64,000 nt of DNA, from the NCBI RefSeq assembly GCF_014650435.1, contig NZ_BMUY01000001.1, forward strand, positions 806,001 to 870,000, given 5' to 3'. The stretch is from Streptomyces tendae (GTDB taxonomy: Bacteria; Actinomycetota; Actinomycetes; Streptomycetales; Streptomycetaceae). Position numbers and translations under genes: made by a program. Each line of letters opens with the position of its first letter. The stretch's first letter is position 1. Positions 26,394-36,194 of the stretch are shown piece by piece. The notes below the pieces were generated by a model. It saw only the letters and a program-made list of their open reading frames with translations, was not told where the DNA came from and did not search any database.

Positions 26394-26921
26394 TCAGAGG
26401 GTGCCGCGCCCCTGTCGGAGCGTCAGTTCGTAAGTGAGCAGCATGATGTCGTCCAGCTCCGGCAGGGGGTTCCAGTCGCGGTCGGGCGTGCGGACGAAGC
26501 CCAGGCGCTCGTAGAGGCGGTGGGCGGTGCGCATGGCGGTCTGGGTCGACAGCACGACGCCCGTGCAACCGGCCACCGTCCGGGCGCGGTCGACGCAGGC
26601 TCGTACGAGCGCCTCGCCCGCCCCGCGGCCGCGCGCCTCGCGGGCGACGGCGAGCATGCGTATCTCGGCCTCGCCGGACCGTGAGATGTCGGCCATGGGG
26701 CCGCCGGACGGCACGAACGTCACGCCGCCGAGCACCCGGCCGTCGGCCACCGCGACCAGCACCTCGGCGGCCGCCGCGCGCTTGGCCACGTCGCGCAGCT
26801 CGTCCAGGTAGGAGTCGCTCTCCCCGAAGTCGAGGAGGCCGTCGCGCAGGTATGCCTGCGCGGTGATCTCGCCGAGGGTGTCGTACTCCTCGGCCGTCGC
26901 CCGTCGGATCACGAAGTCCAT
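26394..26921 (-). CDS. GNAT-family N-acetyltransferase
   Basis: This 175-residue single GNAT domain has a clear motif A: EIRMLAVAREARGRGAGEALVRACVDRAR (about 85-115), with the Q/R-x2-G-x-G/A acetyl-CoA loop as RGRGAG, and a RLYERLGFVRTPDRDW motif B. The C-terminal DDIMLLTYEL strand is typical. Substrate cannot be told. Start ATG 26921; an upstream ATG (26951) lies in the neighbouring terminator hairpin and was discarded. The gene stands alone, upstream of the riboswitch on the same strand. Confidence 0.88.
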   Translation of the reverse strand: MDFVIRRATAEEYDTLGEITAQAYLRDGLLDFGESDSYLDELRDVAKRAAAAEVLVAVADGRVLGGVTFVPSGGPMADISRSGEAEIRMLAVAREARGRGAGEALVRACVDRARTVAGCTGVVLSTQTAMRTAHRLYERLGFVRTPDRDWNPLPELDDIMLLTYELTLRQGRGTL

Positions 26922-26952
26922 GACGCCGAGTGTGCCCGACGGGTACGACAAC

Positions 26953-26978
26953 GGGCCGCCGGATTTCTCCGACGGCCC
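26953..26978 (-). terminator. hairpin terminator after the symporter gene
   Basis: Arms GGGCCGCCGGA (26953-26963) and TCCGACGGCCC (26968-26978) pair with one mismatch around TTTC. It lies 17 bases beyond the symporter stop on the minus strand. Confidence 0.7.
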
Positions 26979-26994
26979 GCTGATCAGGGCTCTT

Positions 26995-28605
26995 CTAGTG
27001 CGAGCTGCCCGCCGTGGCCGGCGGCAGTTCCACCTGGACGCCCGGGTCGCCGGCGTCCGCCGTGTAGTCGCCCGGCTTGGTCTCGTCGATGCCGTCGGGC
27101 GCCTTGGCCGCCCTGAGGACGAAGGTCAGGACCACGGTGACCACGACGTTCAGCACGAAGGCGGTGAGACCGATGTAGCCGATCTCGCCGATGCCGGGGA
27201 TCTCGTCGGAGGAGCCGCCGAAGTGCTTCTGCGTCGGCGAGGCGACACCGTAGGCGGCGACCGTGCCGTAGACCATGCCGACCGCCCAGCCGCCGAGCAG
27301 CGCCCAGCGGTGGAACCAGCGGGTGAACAGGCCGCCGACCAGGGCCGGGAAGGTCTGCAGGATCCAGATGCCGCCCAGCAGCTGGAAGTTGATCGCCACG
27401 GTCTTGTCCATGCCCAGGACGAAGATCAGCGCGCCCACCTTCACCAGCAGCGACACCAGCTTGGAGACCTTCGTCTCCTGTGCCGGGGTGGCGTCGGGCT
27501 TGATGAAGTCCTTGTAGATGTTGCGGGTGAAGAGGTTCGCGGCCGCGATCGACATGATCGCCGCCGGGACCAGGGCGCCGATGCCGATCGCCGCGAAGGC
27601 CACGCCCGCGAACCAGTCCGGGAACATGTTCTCGAACAGCTGCGGGATCGCCAGCTGGCCGTTCTCCACCTTGACCCCGGCCGCGATCGCCATGAAGCCG
27701 AGCAGCGCGAGCAGACCCAGCATCAGCGAGTACAGCGGCAGGATCGTGGTGTTGCGGCGGATCACCTCACGGCTGCGGGAGGACAACGTGGCGGTGATCG
27801 AGTGCGGGTACATGAACAGCGCGAGCGCCGAGCCGAGCGCGAGGGTCGCGTACGTCCACTGGCCGCCCGCGTTCGGTACCACTCCGCCCGCGCCCGTCTC
27901 GGTGAACTTGTCGCTCGCCGACGCGAAGATGTCGTCGAACCCGCCCAGCTTGATCGGGATGTAGATGATCGCCACCGCGATGACGATGTAGATCAGCGTG
28001 TCCTTCACGAACGCGATCAGCGCGGGCGCCCGCAGCCCCGACGAGTACGTGTACGCCGCCAGCACACCGAAGGCGATCAGCAGCGGCAGGTCCTTGATGA
28101 ACCAGTTGGTGTCCTCGCCGCCGCCGACGCCCATCACGTCGAGCACGGCCTGGATGCCGACCAGCTGGAGCGCGATGTACGGCATGGTCGCCAGGATGCC
28201 GGTGACGGCGACCGCCAGCGACAGCCCCTTGGATCCGAACCGGCCGCGCACGAAGTCCGAGGTCGTCACGTACCCGTGTTTGTGCGAGACCGACCACAGG
28301 CGGGGCAGGAAGGTGAAGATCAGCGGGTAGACCAGGATCGTGTACGGCACCGCGAAGAAGCCGGACGCGCCCGCCGCGTAGATCGCCGCCGGCACGGCCA
28401 CGAAGGTGTACGCCGTGTACAGGTCGCCGCCCAGCAGGAACCAGGTGACCCAGGTGCCGAACGAGCGGCCGCCGAGGCCCCACTCGTCGAGGCTGTGCTC
28501 GTTCTCGGCCCGGCGCCAGCGGGCGGCCAGGAAGCCCATGGCGGTGACGAGGACGAAGAAGAAGATGAAGACGGCGAGTGCGACGCCGTTCACGCCGTCG
28601 TTCAT
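26995..28605 (-). CDS. sodium:solute symporter family permease (monocarboxylate/acetate-type)
   Basis: This 536-residue SSS-family protein has about 13 hydrophobic helices. The signature WFLLGGDLYTAYTFVAVPAA in the first unit and GIGALVPAAIMSIAAANLFTRN in the second match the MctP/ActP/YhjB group, which takes up short monocarboxylates such as acetate or pyruvate. A hydrophilic Thr/Pro-rich tail follows. It overlaps the DUF3311 gene by ATGA, a conserved SSS-DUF3311 pair. A DasR-type site lies about 130 bases upstream of the operon (29023-29037), suggesting aminosugar-linked control. The substrate is inferred from family resemblance only. Confidence 0.88.
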   Translation of the reverse strand: MNDGVNGVALAVFIFFFVLVTAMGFLAARWRRAENEHSLDEWGLGGRSFGTWVTWFLLGGDLYTAYTFVAVPAAIYAAGASGFFAVPYTILVYPLIFTFLPRLWSVSHKHGYVTTSDFVRGRFGSKGLSLAVAVTGILATMPYIALQLVGIQAVLDVMGVGGGEDTNWFIKDLPLLIAFGVLAAYTYSSGLRAPALIAFVKDTLIYIVIAVAIIYIPIKLGGFDDIFASASDKFTETGAGGVVPNAGGQWTYATLALGSALALFMYPHSITATLSSRSREVIRRNTTILPLYSLMLGLLALLGFMAIAAGVKVENGQLAIPQLFENMFPDWFAGVAFAAIGIGALVPAAIMSIAAANLFTRNIYKDFIKPDATPAQETKVSKLVSLLVKVGALIFVLGMDKTVAINFQLLGGIWILQTFPALVGGLFTRWFHRWALLGGWAVGMVYGTVAAYGVASPTQKHFGGSSDEIPGIGEIGYIGLTAFVLNVVVTVVLTFVLRAAKAPDGIDETKPGDYTADAGDPGVQVELPPATAGSSH

Positions 28606-28892
28606 CGCGACTCACCGCCCTTCGGGGCGGCGGGGGCGGCCGTGGAGCGGGCCGCGCGCCCGCGCTGGTCGTGCTGCCACAGCTTGTAGGCGGTCATCGT
28701 CAGCACGGTGGAGATCAGTACCCAGGCCATCTGGTACCAGTAGAAGAACGGGATGCCGATGAAGGTCGGGTCCGTCTTCGTGTACGAACCGACCCAGAGC
28801 ATGGCGACGAACGGTGCGACGAGGCAGATCCCGATGACGACGCGCACCGGCGTCACCACCGGCTCTCTGCTCACTTCTGTGTCTTCTGACAT
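28602..28892 (-). CDS. DUF3311 small membrane protein, symporter partner
   Basis: The 96-residue protein has two predicted transmembrane helices (about 15-38, VRVVIGICLVAPFVAMLWV, and 50-72, GIPFFYWYQMAWVLISTVLTMTAY). DUF3311 proteins are routinely encoded just upstream of SSS permeases and may be accessory subunits, much like YhdT with PanF-type carriers. The start ATG 28892 was chosen over 28919 for the better fit to family length. Its stop overlaps the symporter ATG. Confidence 0.88.
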   Translation of the reverse strand: MSEDTEVSREPVVTPVRVVIGICLVAPFVAMLWVGSYTKTDPTFIGIPFFYWYQMAWVLISTVLTMTAYKLWQHDQRGRAARSTAAPAAPKGGESR

Positions 28893-29022
28893 GCGCGGCT
28901 CCGTCCCCTCGCTGATCACCTCGTGCAGTGCGCACGAAATGTAGGTGACGGTGTCAAGACAGCGGAAGACCTCGTCCGTATATCGGTCCCCAACCGCAAT
29001 CTGGGGCCCGGACGAGGGGCCC

Positions 29023-29939
<917 letters not shown>

Positions 29940-30105
29940 AGGCCAGTCAGGCGTCGCTGGTACGCGCGTTCGGAGTCGTCCCCGCACGTCATTCGGTGGG
30001 GGGTGGTACACCCGGTCCCGGTCCGCCCGATCTGTCGCTTGCGCAATGAAAGGTCCCTGCATATCTCGGTCCCATCACGGAGGCAAGGACTGGGTTTGAA
30101 CACCC

Positions 30106-30156
30106 TTGACAGTCCTATTGGTCTGGGCCAAGCTCCCCGTACTGGTCTACACCATT
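30106..30156 (+). promoter_or_regulatory. dasA promoter with two dre sites
   Basis: A -35-like TTGACA (30106-30111) is followed by two DasR-type near-palindromes: TTGGTCTGGGCCAA (30118-30131), which would cover the -10 region, and ACTGGTCTACACCATT (30141-30156) just downstream. A further half-site TTGGTCCAGG overlaps the second. The dasA start is about 90 bases on. Confidence 0.8.
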
Positions 30157-30246
30157 GGTCCAGGTCCCGGCCCCAAGGGCGGTCCGCGTCGACGAGCAAC
30201 CGCGGGGAGGCAGGGGGGTTGTGTGGCATCCCTGAGGAGGGTTGGC

Positions 30247-31524
30247 GTGAAGCGCAAGCTTATAGCCGCGATCGGTATCGCGGGCATGATGGTCTCGATC
30301 GCCGCGTGCGGGGGCGACAGCGACGACGACGGCAAGAAGGCCGGCGCCGACGGCTACGCCGGCGAGACGCTCACCGTCTGGGTGATGGACGGCTCCTCCC
30401 CGGACGACTGGCAGGCGGACCTCGCCAAGGAGTTCGAGGCGAAGACCAAGGCCAAGGTCAAGTTCGAGATCCAGAAGTGGAACGGCATCCAGCAGAAGCT
30501 GACCACCGCCCTCTCCGAGGAGAACCCGCCCGACGTCTTCGAGATCGGCAACACCCAGACCCCGGCCTACGCCAAGACCGGCGGCCTCGCGGACCTGAGC
30601 GACCTCAAGGGCGAGATCGGCACCGACTGGTCCGAGTCCCTCAACAAGTCCGCCGTCTTCGACGGCAAGCAGTACGCGGCCCCGTGGTTCGTGGTCAACC
30701 GCGTCGTCGTCTACAACAAGAAGATCTGGGCGGACGCGGGCATCAAGGAACTGCCCAAGACCCGCGACGAGTTCTACAACGACCTCAAGACGATCGGCGA
30801 GAAGACCGACGCCGAGCCGATCTACCTGCCCGGCCAGAACTGGTACCACTTCGTGGGCCTGGTCATCGGCGAGGGCGGTGAGCTGGTCAAGAAGGACGGC
30901 GACAAGTACGTCTCCAACCTGTCCGACCCGAAGGTCGCCGCCGCCACCGAGACCTACAAGAAGTTCCAGGCCCTGTCCAAGGCGCCCAAGGACAAGGACG
31001 AGGCCACCCCGCAGCAGGGTGAGATCTTCGCCAAGGGCAAGACCGGCTCGTTCATCGGCATGGGCTGGGAGGGCGCCACCGCGATCGCCACCAACCCGGC
31101 GATCGAGAAGGACCTCGGCTACTTCACCATCCCCGGCCCCACCGCCGACAAGCCCGAGGGCGTCTTCCTCGGCGGCTCCAACCTGGCCGTCGCCGCGGGC
31201 AGCAAGAAGCAGGAGCTGGCCAAGGAGTTCCTGAAGCTCGCGCTCTCCGACAAGTTCGAGGGCGGGCTGGCCAAGGCCAACGGCGTCATCCCGAACAAGG
31301 AGGCGCTGCAGAGCAACCTGAAGGGGAACGCCGCCGCCGAGGCCGCCGCGCCGGCCGCCGGTACCGGTGACACCACGCCGCTGATCCCGGAGTGGGCCGC
31401 CGTCGAGAACGACCCGAACCCGATCAAGACGTACCTGACGGCCGTCATGAAGGGGAAGTCCCCGGCCGAGGCCGCCAAGCAGGTCGAGGGCGAGTTCAAC
31501 AAGCGCCTGGCGCAGCAGCAGTAG
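30247..31524 (+). CDS. dasA: N,N'-diacetylchitobiose-binding lipoprotein DasA
   Basis: The 425-residue protein is an extracellular solute-binding protein of the carbohydrate ABC type. It has a lipoprotein signal with Cys21 in VSIAAC. The mature domain shows the usual two-lobe sugar-binder pattern (TVWVMDGSSPDDWQADLAKEFE at the start, GMGWEGATAIATNPAI later). DasA captures chitobiose and related chito-oligosaccharides for DasBC. The GTG start at 30247 follows GAGGAGG; earlier in-frame codons lie in the operator region. It is under DasR control through the dre sites upstream. A strong hairpin between dasA and dasB probably keeps dasA mRNA in excess. Confidence 0.96.
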   Translation: MKRKLIAAIGIAGMMVSIAACGGDSDDDGKKAGADGYAGETLTVWVMDGSSPDDWQADLAKEFEAKTKAKVKFEIQKWNGIQQKLTTALSEENPPDVFEIGNTQTPAYAKTGGLADLSDLKGEIGTDWSESLNKSAVFDGKQYAAPWFVVNRVVVYNKKIWADAGIKELPKTRDEFYNDLKTIGEKTDAEPIYLPGQNWYHFVGLVIGEGGELVKKDGDKYVSNLSDPKVAAATETYKKFQALSKAPKDKDEATPQQGEIFAKGKTGSFIGMGWEGATAIATNPAIEKDLGYFTIPGPTADKPEGVFLGGSNLAVAAGSKKQELAKEFLKLALSDKFEGGLAKANGVIPNKEALQSNLKGNAAAEAAAPAAGTGDTTPLIPEWAAVENDPNPIKTYLTAVMKGKSPAEAAKQVEGEFNKRLAQQQ

Positions 31525-31534
31525 CACCGGGTGA

Positions 31535-31574
31535 GCCGGGGCGGGGGCTGACACACGACGGCCCCCGCCCCGGC
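31535..31574 (+). terminator. intercistronic hairpin between dasA and dasB
   Basis: A perfect 14-bp G/C-only stem (31535-31548 with 31561-31574) lies 10 bases after the dasA stop and 38 bases before dasB. Such hairpins act as partial terminators or 3'-end stabilisers, giving the binding protein in excess over permeases. Confidence 0.75.
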
Positions 31575-31612
31575 GTCGAGGTGAACAGGTCGAGAAGAGA
31601 GAGACCGCGAGC

Positions 31613-32599
31613 ATGACCGTGCAGACCGAACGGCCGCCCTCAGGCCCGTCGGACGTCCGCAAGGCGGACGGTGGGGGAACCGGCGGGCCCAGAGCGAGAG
31701 CCGCGTCGCGTGCCGGCGCGCTGGCCCCGTATCTGCTGCTGCTGCCCGCCGCCGCGGCCACCGTGCTGCTGCTCGGCTGGCCGCTGGTGAAGGACGGCCT
31801 GCTGTCCTTCCAGAACCTCAACATGGCGCAGCTGATCCAGCACGTCACCGAGTGGACCGGCTTCGACAACTACAAGGAGGTCCTCACCGGCGAGGACTTC
31901 TGGCGCGTCACCGTCCGTTCCATCATCTTCACCGCGGTCAACGTCGTCCTCACCATGGTGGTGGGCGGTCTGATCGGCCTGCTGCTCGCCCGCCTCGGCA
32001 GGGCGATGCGGTTCGTGCTGATGATCGGTCTGGTCCTGGCGTGGGCCATGCCGGTGGTCGCCGCGACCACCGTCTACCAGTGGCTCTTCGCCCAGCGCTT
32101 CGGCGTCGTCAACTGGGTGCTCGACAAGCTCGGCTGGCACTCCATGGCCGACTTCAGCTGGACCGGCAGCCAGTTCTCGACCTTCTTCGTCGTCACCGTG
32201 CTGATCGTCTGGATGTCCGTCCCCTTCGTCGCGATCAACCTGTACGCGGCGACCACCACCATCCCCGACGAGCTGTACGAGGCCGCCGCCCTCGACGGGG
32301 CCGGCATGTGGCGCAGCTTCACCTCGGTCACCCTGCCGTTCCTGCGCCCGTTCCTCTACGCGACGACGTTCCTCGAGGTCATCTGGATCTTCAAGGCCTT
32401 CGTCCAGGTCTACACGTTCAACGGCGGCGGACCGGACCGTCTCACCGAGATCCTGCCCGTCTACGCCTACATCGAGGGCGTCGGCAACCAGCACTACGGC
32501 ATGGGTGCGGCGATCGCGGTCCTGACCATCCTGATCCTGCTCGGCCTGACCGCGTACTACCTCAGGATCGTGCTCAAGCAAGAGGAGGACGAGCTGTGA
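31613..32599 (+). CDS. dasB: ABC sugar permease DasB
   Basis: This 328-residue MalF-type permease has six main transmembrane helices after a ~35-residue hydrophilic N-terminus. The EAA loop is visible as ELYEAAALDGAGMWRSFTSVTLPFLRP (about 220-246), where it contacts the ATPase. It forms the channel with DasC for chitobiose import. No ATPase gene is present in the operon; in Streptomyces the shared ATPase MsiK, encoded elsewhere, serves this system. It overlaps dasC by GTGA. Confidence 0.95.
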   Translation: MTVQTERPPSGPSDVRKADGGGTGGPRARAASRAGALAPYLLLLPAAAATVLLLGWPLVKDGLLSFQNLNMAQLIQHVTEWTGFDNYKEVLTGEDFWRVTVRSIIFTAVNVVLTMVVGGLIGLLLARLGRAMRFVLMIGLVLAWAMPVVAATTVYQWLFAQRFGVVNWVLDKLGWHSMADFSWTGSQFSTFFVVTVLIVWMSVPFVAINLYAATTTIPDELYEAAALDGAGMWRSFTSVTLPFLRPFLYATTFLEVIWIFKAFVQVYTFNGGGPDRLTEILPVYAYIEGVGNQHYGMGAAIAVLTILILLGLTAYYLRIVLKQEEDEL

Positions 32600-33426
32600 A
32601 GCGCTCGCTCTTCGGCCGCGTGTGGCCCAACGTCACGGCCGTCGTCCTGTTCATCGGCCTGGTCTTCCCCGTCTACTGGATGTTCGCCACGGCCTTCAAG
32701 CCGACCGGGGACATCATCTCGGAGAACCCGGTCTGGTTCCCGACCGACGTCACCTTCGAGCACTTCAAGACCGCGACCGAGGCCGACCACTTCTGGACGT
32801 ACGTGAGCAACTCGCTCATCGTCACCGTCTGCGCGGTCGTCTTCTCGCTGATCATCGCGCTGGCCGGATCCTTCGCTCTGGCGCGGATGCGGTTCAAGGG
32901 CCGGCGGGGCTTCATCGTCGGCTTCATGCTCGCCCAGATGGCGCCCTGGGAAGTCATGGTCATCGCGATCTACATGATCGTGCGCGACGCGTCGATGCTG
33001 AACAGCCTGGTGCCGCTCACGCTCTTCTACATGATGATGATCCTGCCCTTCACCATCCTGACGCTGCGCGGCTTCGTCGCCGCCGTGCCGAAGGAGCTGG
33101 AGGAGTCGGCGATGGTCGACGGCTGCACCCGGGTCCAGGCGTTCCGCCGCGTCATCCTGCCGCTGCTCGCGCCGGGCCTGATGTCCACCTCGATGTTCGG
33201 CTTCATCACCGCCTGGAACGAGCTGCCGCTCGTCCTGGTCGTCAACAAGGAGGCGGAGTCCCAGACCCTGCCGCTGTGGCTGACCAGCTTCCAGACCGTC
33301 TTCGGCGACAACTGGGGCGCGACCATGGCCGCCTCCTCCCTGTTCGCCATCCCGATCCTGATCCTCTTCGTCTACCTCCAGCGCAAGGCCGTCAGCGGCC
33401 TGACCGCCGGCGCCGTGAAGGGATAG
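32596..33426 (+). CDS. dasC: ABC sugar permease DasC
   Basis: This 276-residue MalG-type permease has six hydrophobic helices, and its EAA loop reads ELEESAMVDGCTRVQAFRRVILPLLAPG. It pairs with DasB in the membrane. The GTG start 32596 overlaps the dasB stop (GTGA), so the two subunits are translationally coupled. The dasD gene begins 8 bases after its stop. Confidence 0.95.
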   Translation: MKRSLFGRVWPNVTAVVLFIGLVFPVYWMFATAFKPTGDIISENPVWFPTDVTFEHFKTATEADHFWTYVSNSLIVTVCAVVFSLIIALAGSFALARMRFKGRRGFIVGFMLAQMAPWEVMVIAIYMIVRDASMLNSLVPLTLFYMMMILPFTILTLRGFVAAVPKELEESAMVDGCTRVQAFRRVILPLLAPGLMSTSMFGFITAWNELPLVLVVNKEAESQTLPLWLTSFQTVFGDNWGATMAASSLFAIPILILFVYLQRKAVSGLTAGAVKG

Positions 33427-33434
33427 CACCACCG

Positions 33435-34925
33435 ATGACGACCCTCGCGAGGGCCACCGACACCCTCACGCGCGACGCGCTCGCCGTTCTCCAGCCCGGG
33501 TTCGCCGGCACCACCGCCCCCGACTGGCTGCTGCGCCGCATCGGCGAAGGGCTGGCCTCCGTCGCCCTGTTCGGGCGCAACGTCACCTCTCCCGAGCAGG
33601 TGGCCGCCCTGACCGCGCAGCTGCGTGCCGAGCGCGAGGACCTGCTGGTCGCGATCGACGAGGAGGGCGGCGACGTCACCCGGCTCGAGGTGCGCACCGG
33701 CTCGTCCTTCCCCGGCAACCACGCCCTCGGCGCGGTGGACGACGTCGGCCTCACCCGGGCGGTGGCCGCGGAACTGGGCCGCCGGCTCGCCGCCGCGGGC
33801 GTCAACTTCAACTGGGCGCCGTCCGCCGACGTGAACTCCAACCCGGACAACCCGGTGATCGGGGTGCGCGCCTTCGGCTCCGACACCGACCTGGTCGCCC
33901 GGCACACCGCCGCCTACATCACCGGGATGCAGTCCGCGGGCGTGGCCACCTCCGCCAAGCACTTCCCGGGCCACGGCGACACGGGCATCGACTCCCACCA
34001 CGCCATGCCGCGCATCGACGTGGGCGCCGACGTGCTGGCCGAACGCGATCTGGTCCCGTTCCGGGCCGCCATCGCCGCGGGCAGCCGCGCGGTGATGAGC
34101 GCCCACATCCTGGTCCCGGCACTGGACCCGGAGCTTCCGGCAACGTTGTCCCGGCGCATCCTGACCGACCTGCTCCGCGGCGAGCTGGGCTACGACGGAC
34201 TCATCGTCACCGACGGCATCGAGATGAAGGCCATCGCCGGCACCTACGGCATCGAACGCGGCACCGTCATGGCCATCGCCGCCGGTGCCGACGCGATCTG
34301 CGTGGGCGGCGGCCTGCACGACGAGGGCACCGTACGGCGGCTGAGCGACGCGCTGGTCGAGGCGGTCCGCGCGGGCGAACTGCCCGAGGAGCGCCTGGCC
34401 GACGCGGCCGAACGCGTCCGGTCCCTGTCCCGGTGGGCGGCGGAGAACCGTCCCGCCGACGGGGCTTCGGACACGGCCGACGGAGACGTCGGCCTGCGTG
34501 CCGCCCGCCGCGCGCTGCGCGTCACCGTCGCGGGGGAGCCCGCGCCGCTCACCGAGGCGCCGTACGTCGCCGCGCTCACCCCGGTGGCGAACATCGCCGT
34601 CGGCGACGAGACCCCCTGGGGCGTGGCCGCCGAGCTGATCCGCCTGCTGCCGGGCACGGAGACGGGCAGCTTCAACGGGGCCGACGCGGGCTCCGAGGCG
34701 CTGGCCGCGGCGGGCTCCCGCCGTATCGTCGCCGTCGTCCGCGACGAGCACCGCCACCCGTGGATGGCGGCGGCCCTCGACGTCCTGCTGGCGGCCCGGC
34801 CCGACACGGTCGTCGTCGAGATGGGCGTCCCGCGCGCGGAGCCCCGCGGCGCCGTCCACCTCGCCACCCACGGCGCGGCCCGGGTCTGCGGCCGAGCGGC
34901 GGCGGAGGCCATCGCGGGCGTCTAA
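33435..34925 (+). CDS. dasD: GH3 beta-N-acetylhexosaminidase DasD
   Basis: The 496-residue protein belongs to glycoside hydrolase family 3, NagZ-type. The signature KHFPGHGDTGIDSHH (about 176-190) carries the catalytic His and Asp of the acid/base loop, and LIVTDGIEMKAI carries the Asp nucleophile. A smaller C-terminal alpha/beta domain follows. No signal peptide is visible, so it should act in the cytoplasm on imported chitobiose, releasing GlcNAc. It is co-transcribed with dasC (8-base gap). A terminator follows within 20 bases. Confidence 0.95.
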   Translation: MTTLARATDTLTRDALAVLQPGFAGTTAPDWLLRRIGEGLASVALFGRNVTSPEQVAALTAQLRAEREDLLVAIDEEGGDVTRLEVRTGSSFPGNHALGAVDDVGLTRAVAAELGRRLAAAGVNFNWAPSADVNSNPDNPVIGVRAFGSDTDLVARHTAAYITGMQSAGVATSAKHFPGHGDTGIDSHHAMPRIDVGADVLAERDLVPFRAAIAAGSRAVMSAHILVPALDPELPATLSRRILTDLLRGELGYDGLIVTDGIEMKAIAGTYGIERGTVMAIAAGADAICVGGGLHDEGTVRRLSDALVEAVRAGELPEERLADAAERVRSLSRWAAENRPADGASDTADGDVGLRAARRALRVTVAGEPAPLTEAPYVAALTPVANIAVGDETPWGVAAELIRLLPGTETGSFNGADAGSEALAAAGSRRIVAVVRDEHRHPWMAAALDVLLAARPDTVVVEMGVPRAEPRGAVHLATHGAARVCGRAAAEAIAGV

Positions 34926-34944
34926 CGACCACCCGCCGCCCCGC

Positions 34945-34982
34945 TGAAGGCGCCGGTCCCTCGACGGGGCCGGCGCCTTCAG
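34945..34982 (+). terminator. hairpin terminator after dasD
   Basis: Arms starting GAAGGCGCCGG and ending GCCGGCGCCTTC form a long GC stem around TCGA, 19 bases past the dasD stop. Confidence 0.8.
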
Positions 34983-35193
34983 CGTGGGTGGCCGCGCGAG
35001 GCTCCGGCGAAGGGCGGGCACGCGAGCCCGGACGGAGGGTGGGCACGCGGGCCCGGATGGAGGGTGGGGCGGGCCGTCGCCAGGCGGGCGCGGGGCGAGT
35101 GCCGGCGCCGACGGGAGCGCGGGCACGGGGGCTGGTGCCAGGGGAGGTGTGGCCGGGACGTGGGCGCCGTGCCGGTGGTGGTGCGGGTACGAC

Positions 35194-35231
35194 GAAGGCG
35201 CCGGGGCCCTGTGACGGGATCCGGCGCCTTC
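35194..35231 (-). terminator. hairpin terminator after nagB
   Basis: GAAGGCGCCGG (35194-35204) pairs with CCGGCGCCTTC (35221-35231), with extra inner pairing. It lies 43 bases past the nagB stop and shares its arms with the dasD terminator. Confidence 0.75.
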
Positions 35232-35274
35232 CGCGCGCGTGGACGTCCGCCCCGCGGACCGGGGACGGGGCGGG

Positions 35275-36060
35275 TCAGATGCCCTGCCAGTCCGGCTTGT
35301 GGGCGTAGGTGTGCCGGAAGTAGTCGGCGAGCTTCAGCTTGGACGCGGCCGCCTCGTCGACGACGACCGTGGCGTGCGGGTGCAGCTGCAGCGCGGAGGC
35401 CGGGCACACGGCCGCGACCGGGCCCTCGACGCTCGCGGCGACCGCGTCGGCCTTGCCCTCGCCGGTGGCGAGCAGCACCACGTGCCGGGCCTCCAGGATG
35501 GTGCCGATGCCCTGGGTGATCACGTGGTGCGGCACCTGCTCGATGTCGCCGTCGAAGAAGCGCGCGTTGTCGACCCGGGTCTGCTCGGTCAGGGTCTTGA
35601 TGCGCGTCCGCGAGGCGAGCGAGGAGCACGGCTCGTTGAAACCGATGTGCCCGTCGGTGCCGATGCCCAGCAACTGGAGGTCGACCCCGCCGGTCCCGCC
35701 GAGCGCCGCGTCATAGGCGTCGCACGCCGCCTGCACGTCCGCGGCCGTCCCGTCGGGACCCATGAACGCGTCCATGCCGATGCCGAGCGGTTCGAGCACC
35801 TCTCGCCGCAGCACCGAGCGGTACGACTCGGGGTGCTCCGCGGGCAGCCCCACGTACTCGTCGAGCTGGGCGATCCGTGCCCGCGCGGTGTCCACGGCAC
35901 CCGAGCGCACCTTGGCAGCCAGCGCCTCGTACACGGGCAGCGGCGTCGAGCCGGTGGCCACCCCGAGCAGGGCGTCGGGCTTGCGTCGGAGCAGCTGTGC
36001 CATGGCTTCGGCTATGAGTTCGCCGCCCGCCTTGGCATCGGGAACGATGACAACTTCCAC
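35275..36060 (-). CDS. nagB: glucosamine-6-phosphate deaminase
   Basis: The 261-residue enzyme isomerises and deaminates glucosamine-6-phosphate to fructose-6-phosphate plus ammonia. It shows LGVATGSTPLPVYEAL (phosphate loop), the conserved QLDEYVGLPAEHPESYR with the catalytic acid, and GIGTDGHIGFNEPCSS with the ring-opening His region. It drains GlcN-6-P, the effector that inactivates DasR. A dre site lies 53 bases upstream (36113-36127), so it is DasR-regulated. Start GTG 36060. Confidence 0.96.
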   Translation of the reverse strand: MEVVIVPDAKAGGELIAEAMAQLLRRKPDALLGVATGSTPLPVYEALAAKVRSGAVDTARARIAQLDEYVGLPAEHPESYRSVLRREVLEPLGIGMDAFMGPDGTAADVQAACDAYDAALGGTGGVDLQLLGIGTDGHIGFNEPCSSLASRTRIKTLTEQTRVDNARFFDGDIEQVPHHVITQGIGTILEARHVVLLATGEGKADAVAASVEGPVAAVCPASALQLHPHATVVVDEAAASKLKLADYFRHTYAHKPDWQGI

Positions 36061-36112
36061 GCTGGCCTGCCGTTTCGAAGAGAGGACTCACCCGGGGCCC
36101 GGGACTGGCTAT

Positions 36113-36127
36113 GTGGTTTAGACCAAT
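36113..36127. promoter_or_regulatory. dre site upstream of nagB
   Basis: GTGGTTTAGACCAAT contains TGGTTTAGACCA, one change from a perfect dre core palindrome. It lies 53 bases upstream of the nagB start, in promoter position. Confidence 0.8.
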
Positions 36128-36194
36128 CTAACAGAGCGGAGCCGCGCGGTCGCGCTGAAACGGTCAGGCGAGTGGTGGTGCGCCGGCGGCGGTG

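Larger units (their letters stand above)
34926..35274. other. dasD-nagB intergenic region with two terminators and a tandem 25-bp repeat
   Basis: The converging genes dasD and nagB each end in a hairpin with the same GAAGGCGCCGG arm. Between them, 35016-35040 and 35041-35065 are two tandem 25-bp units (GGGCACGCG(A/G)GCCCGGA...) differing at two positions. The rest is extremely GC-rich and holds no credible gene. Confidence 0.7.
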
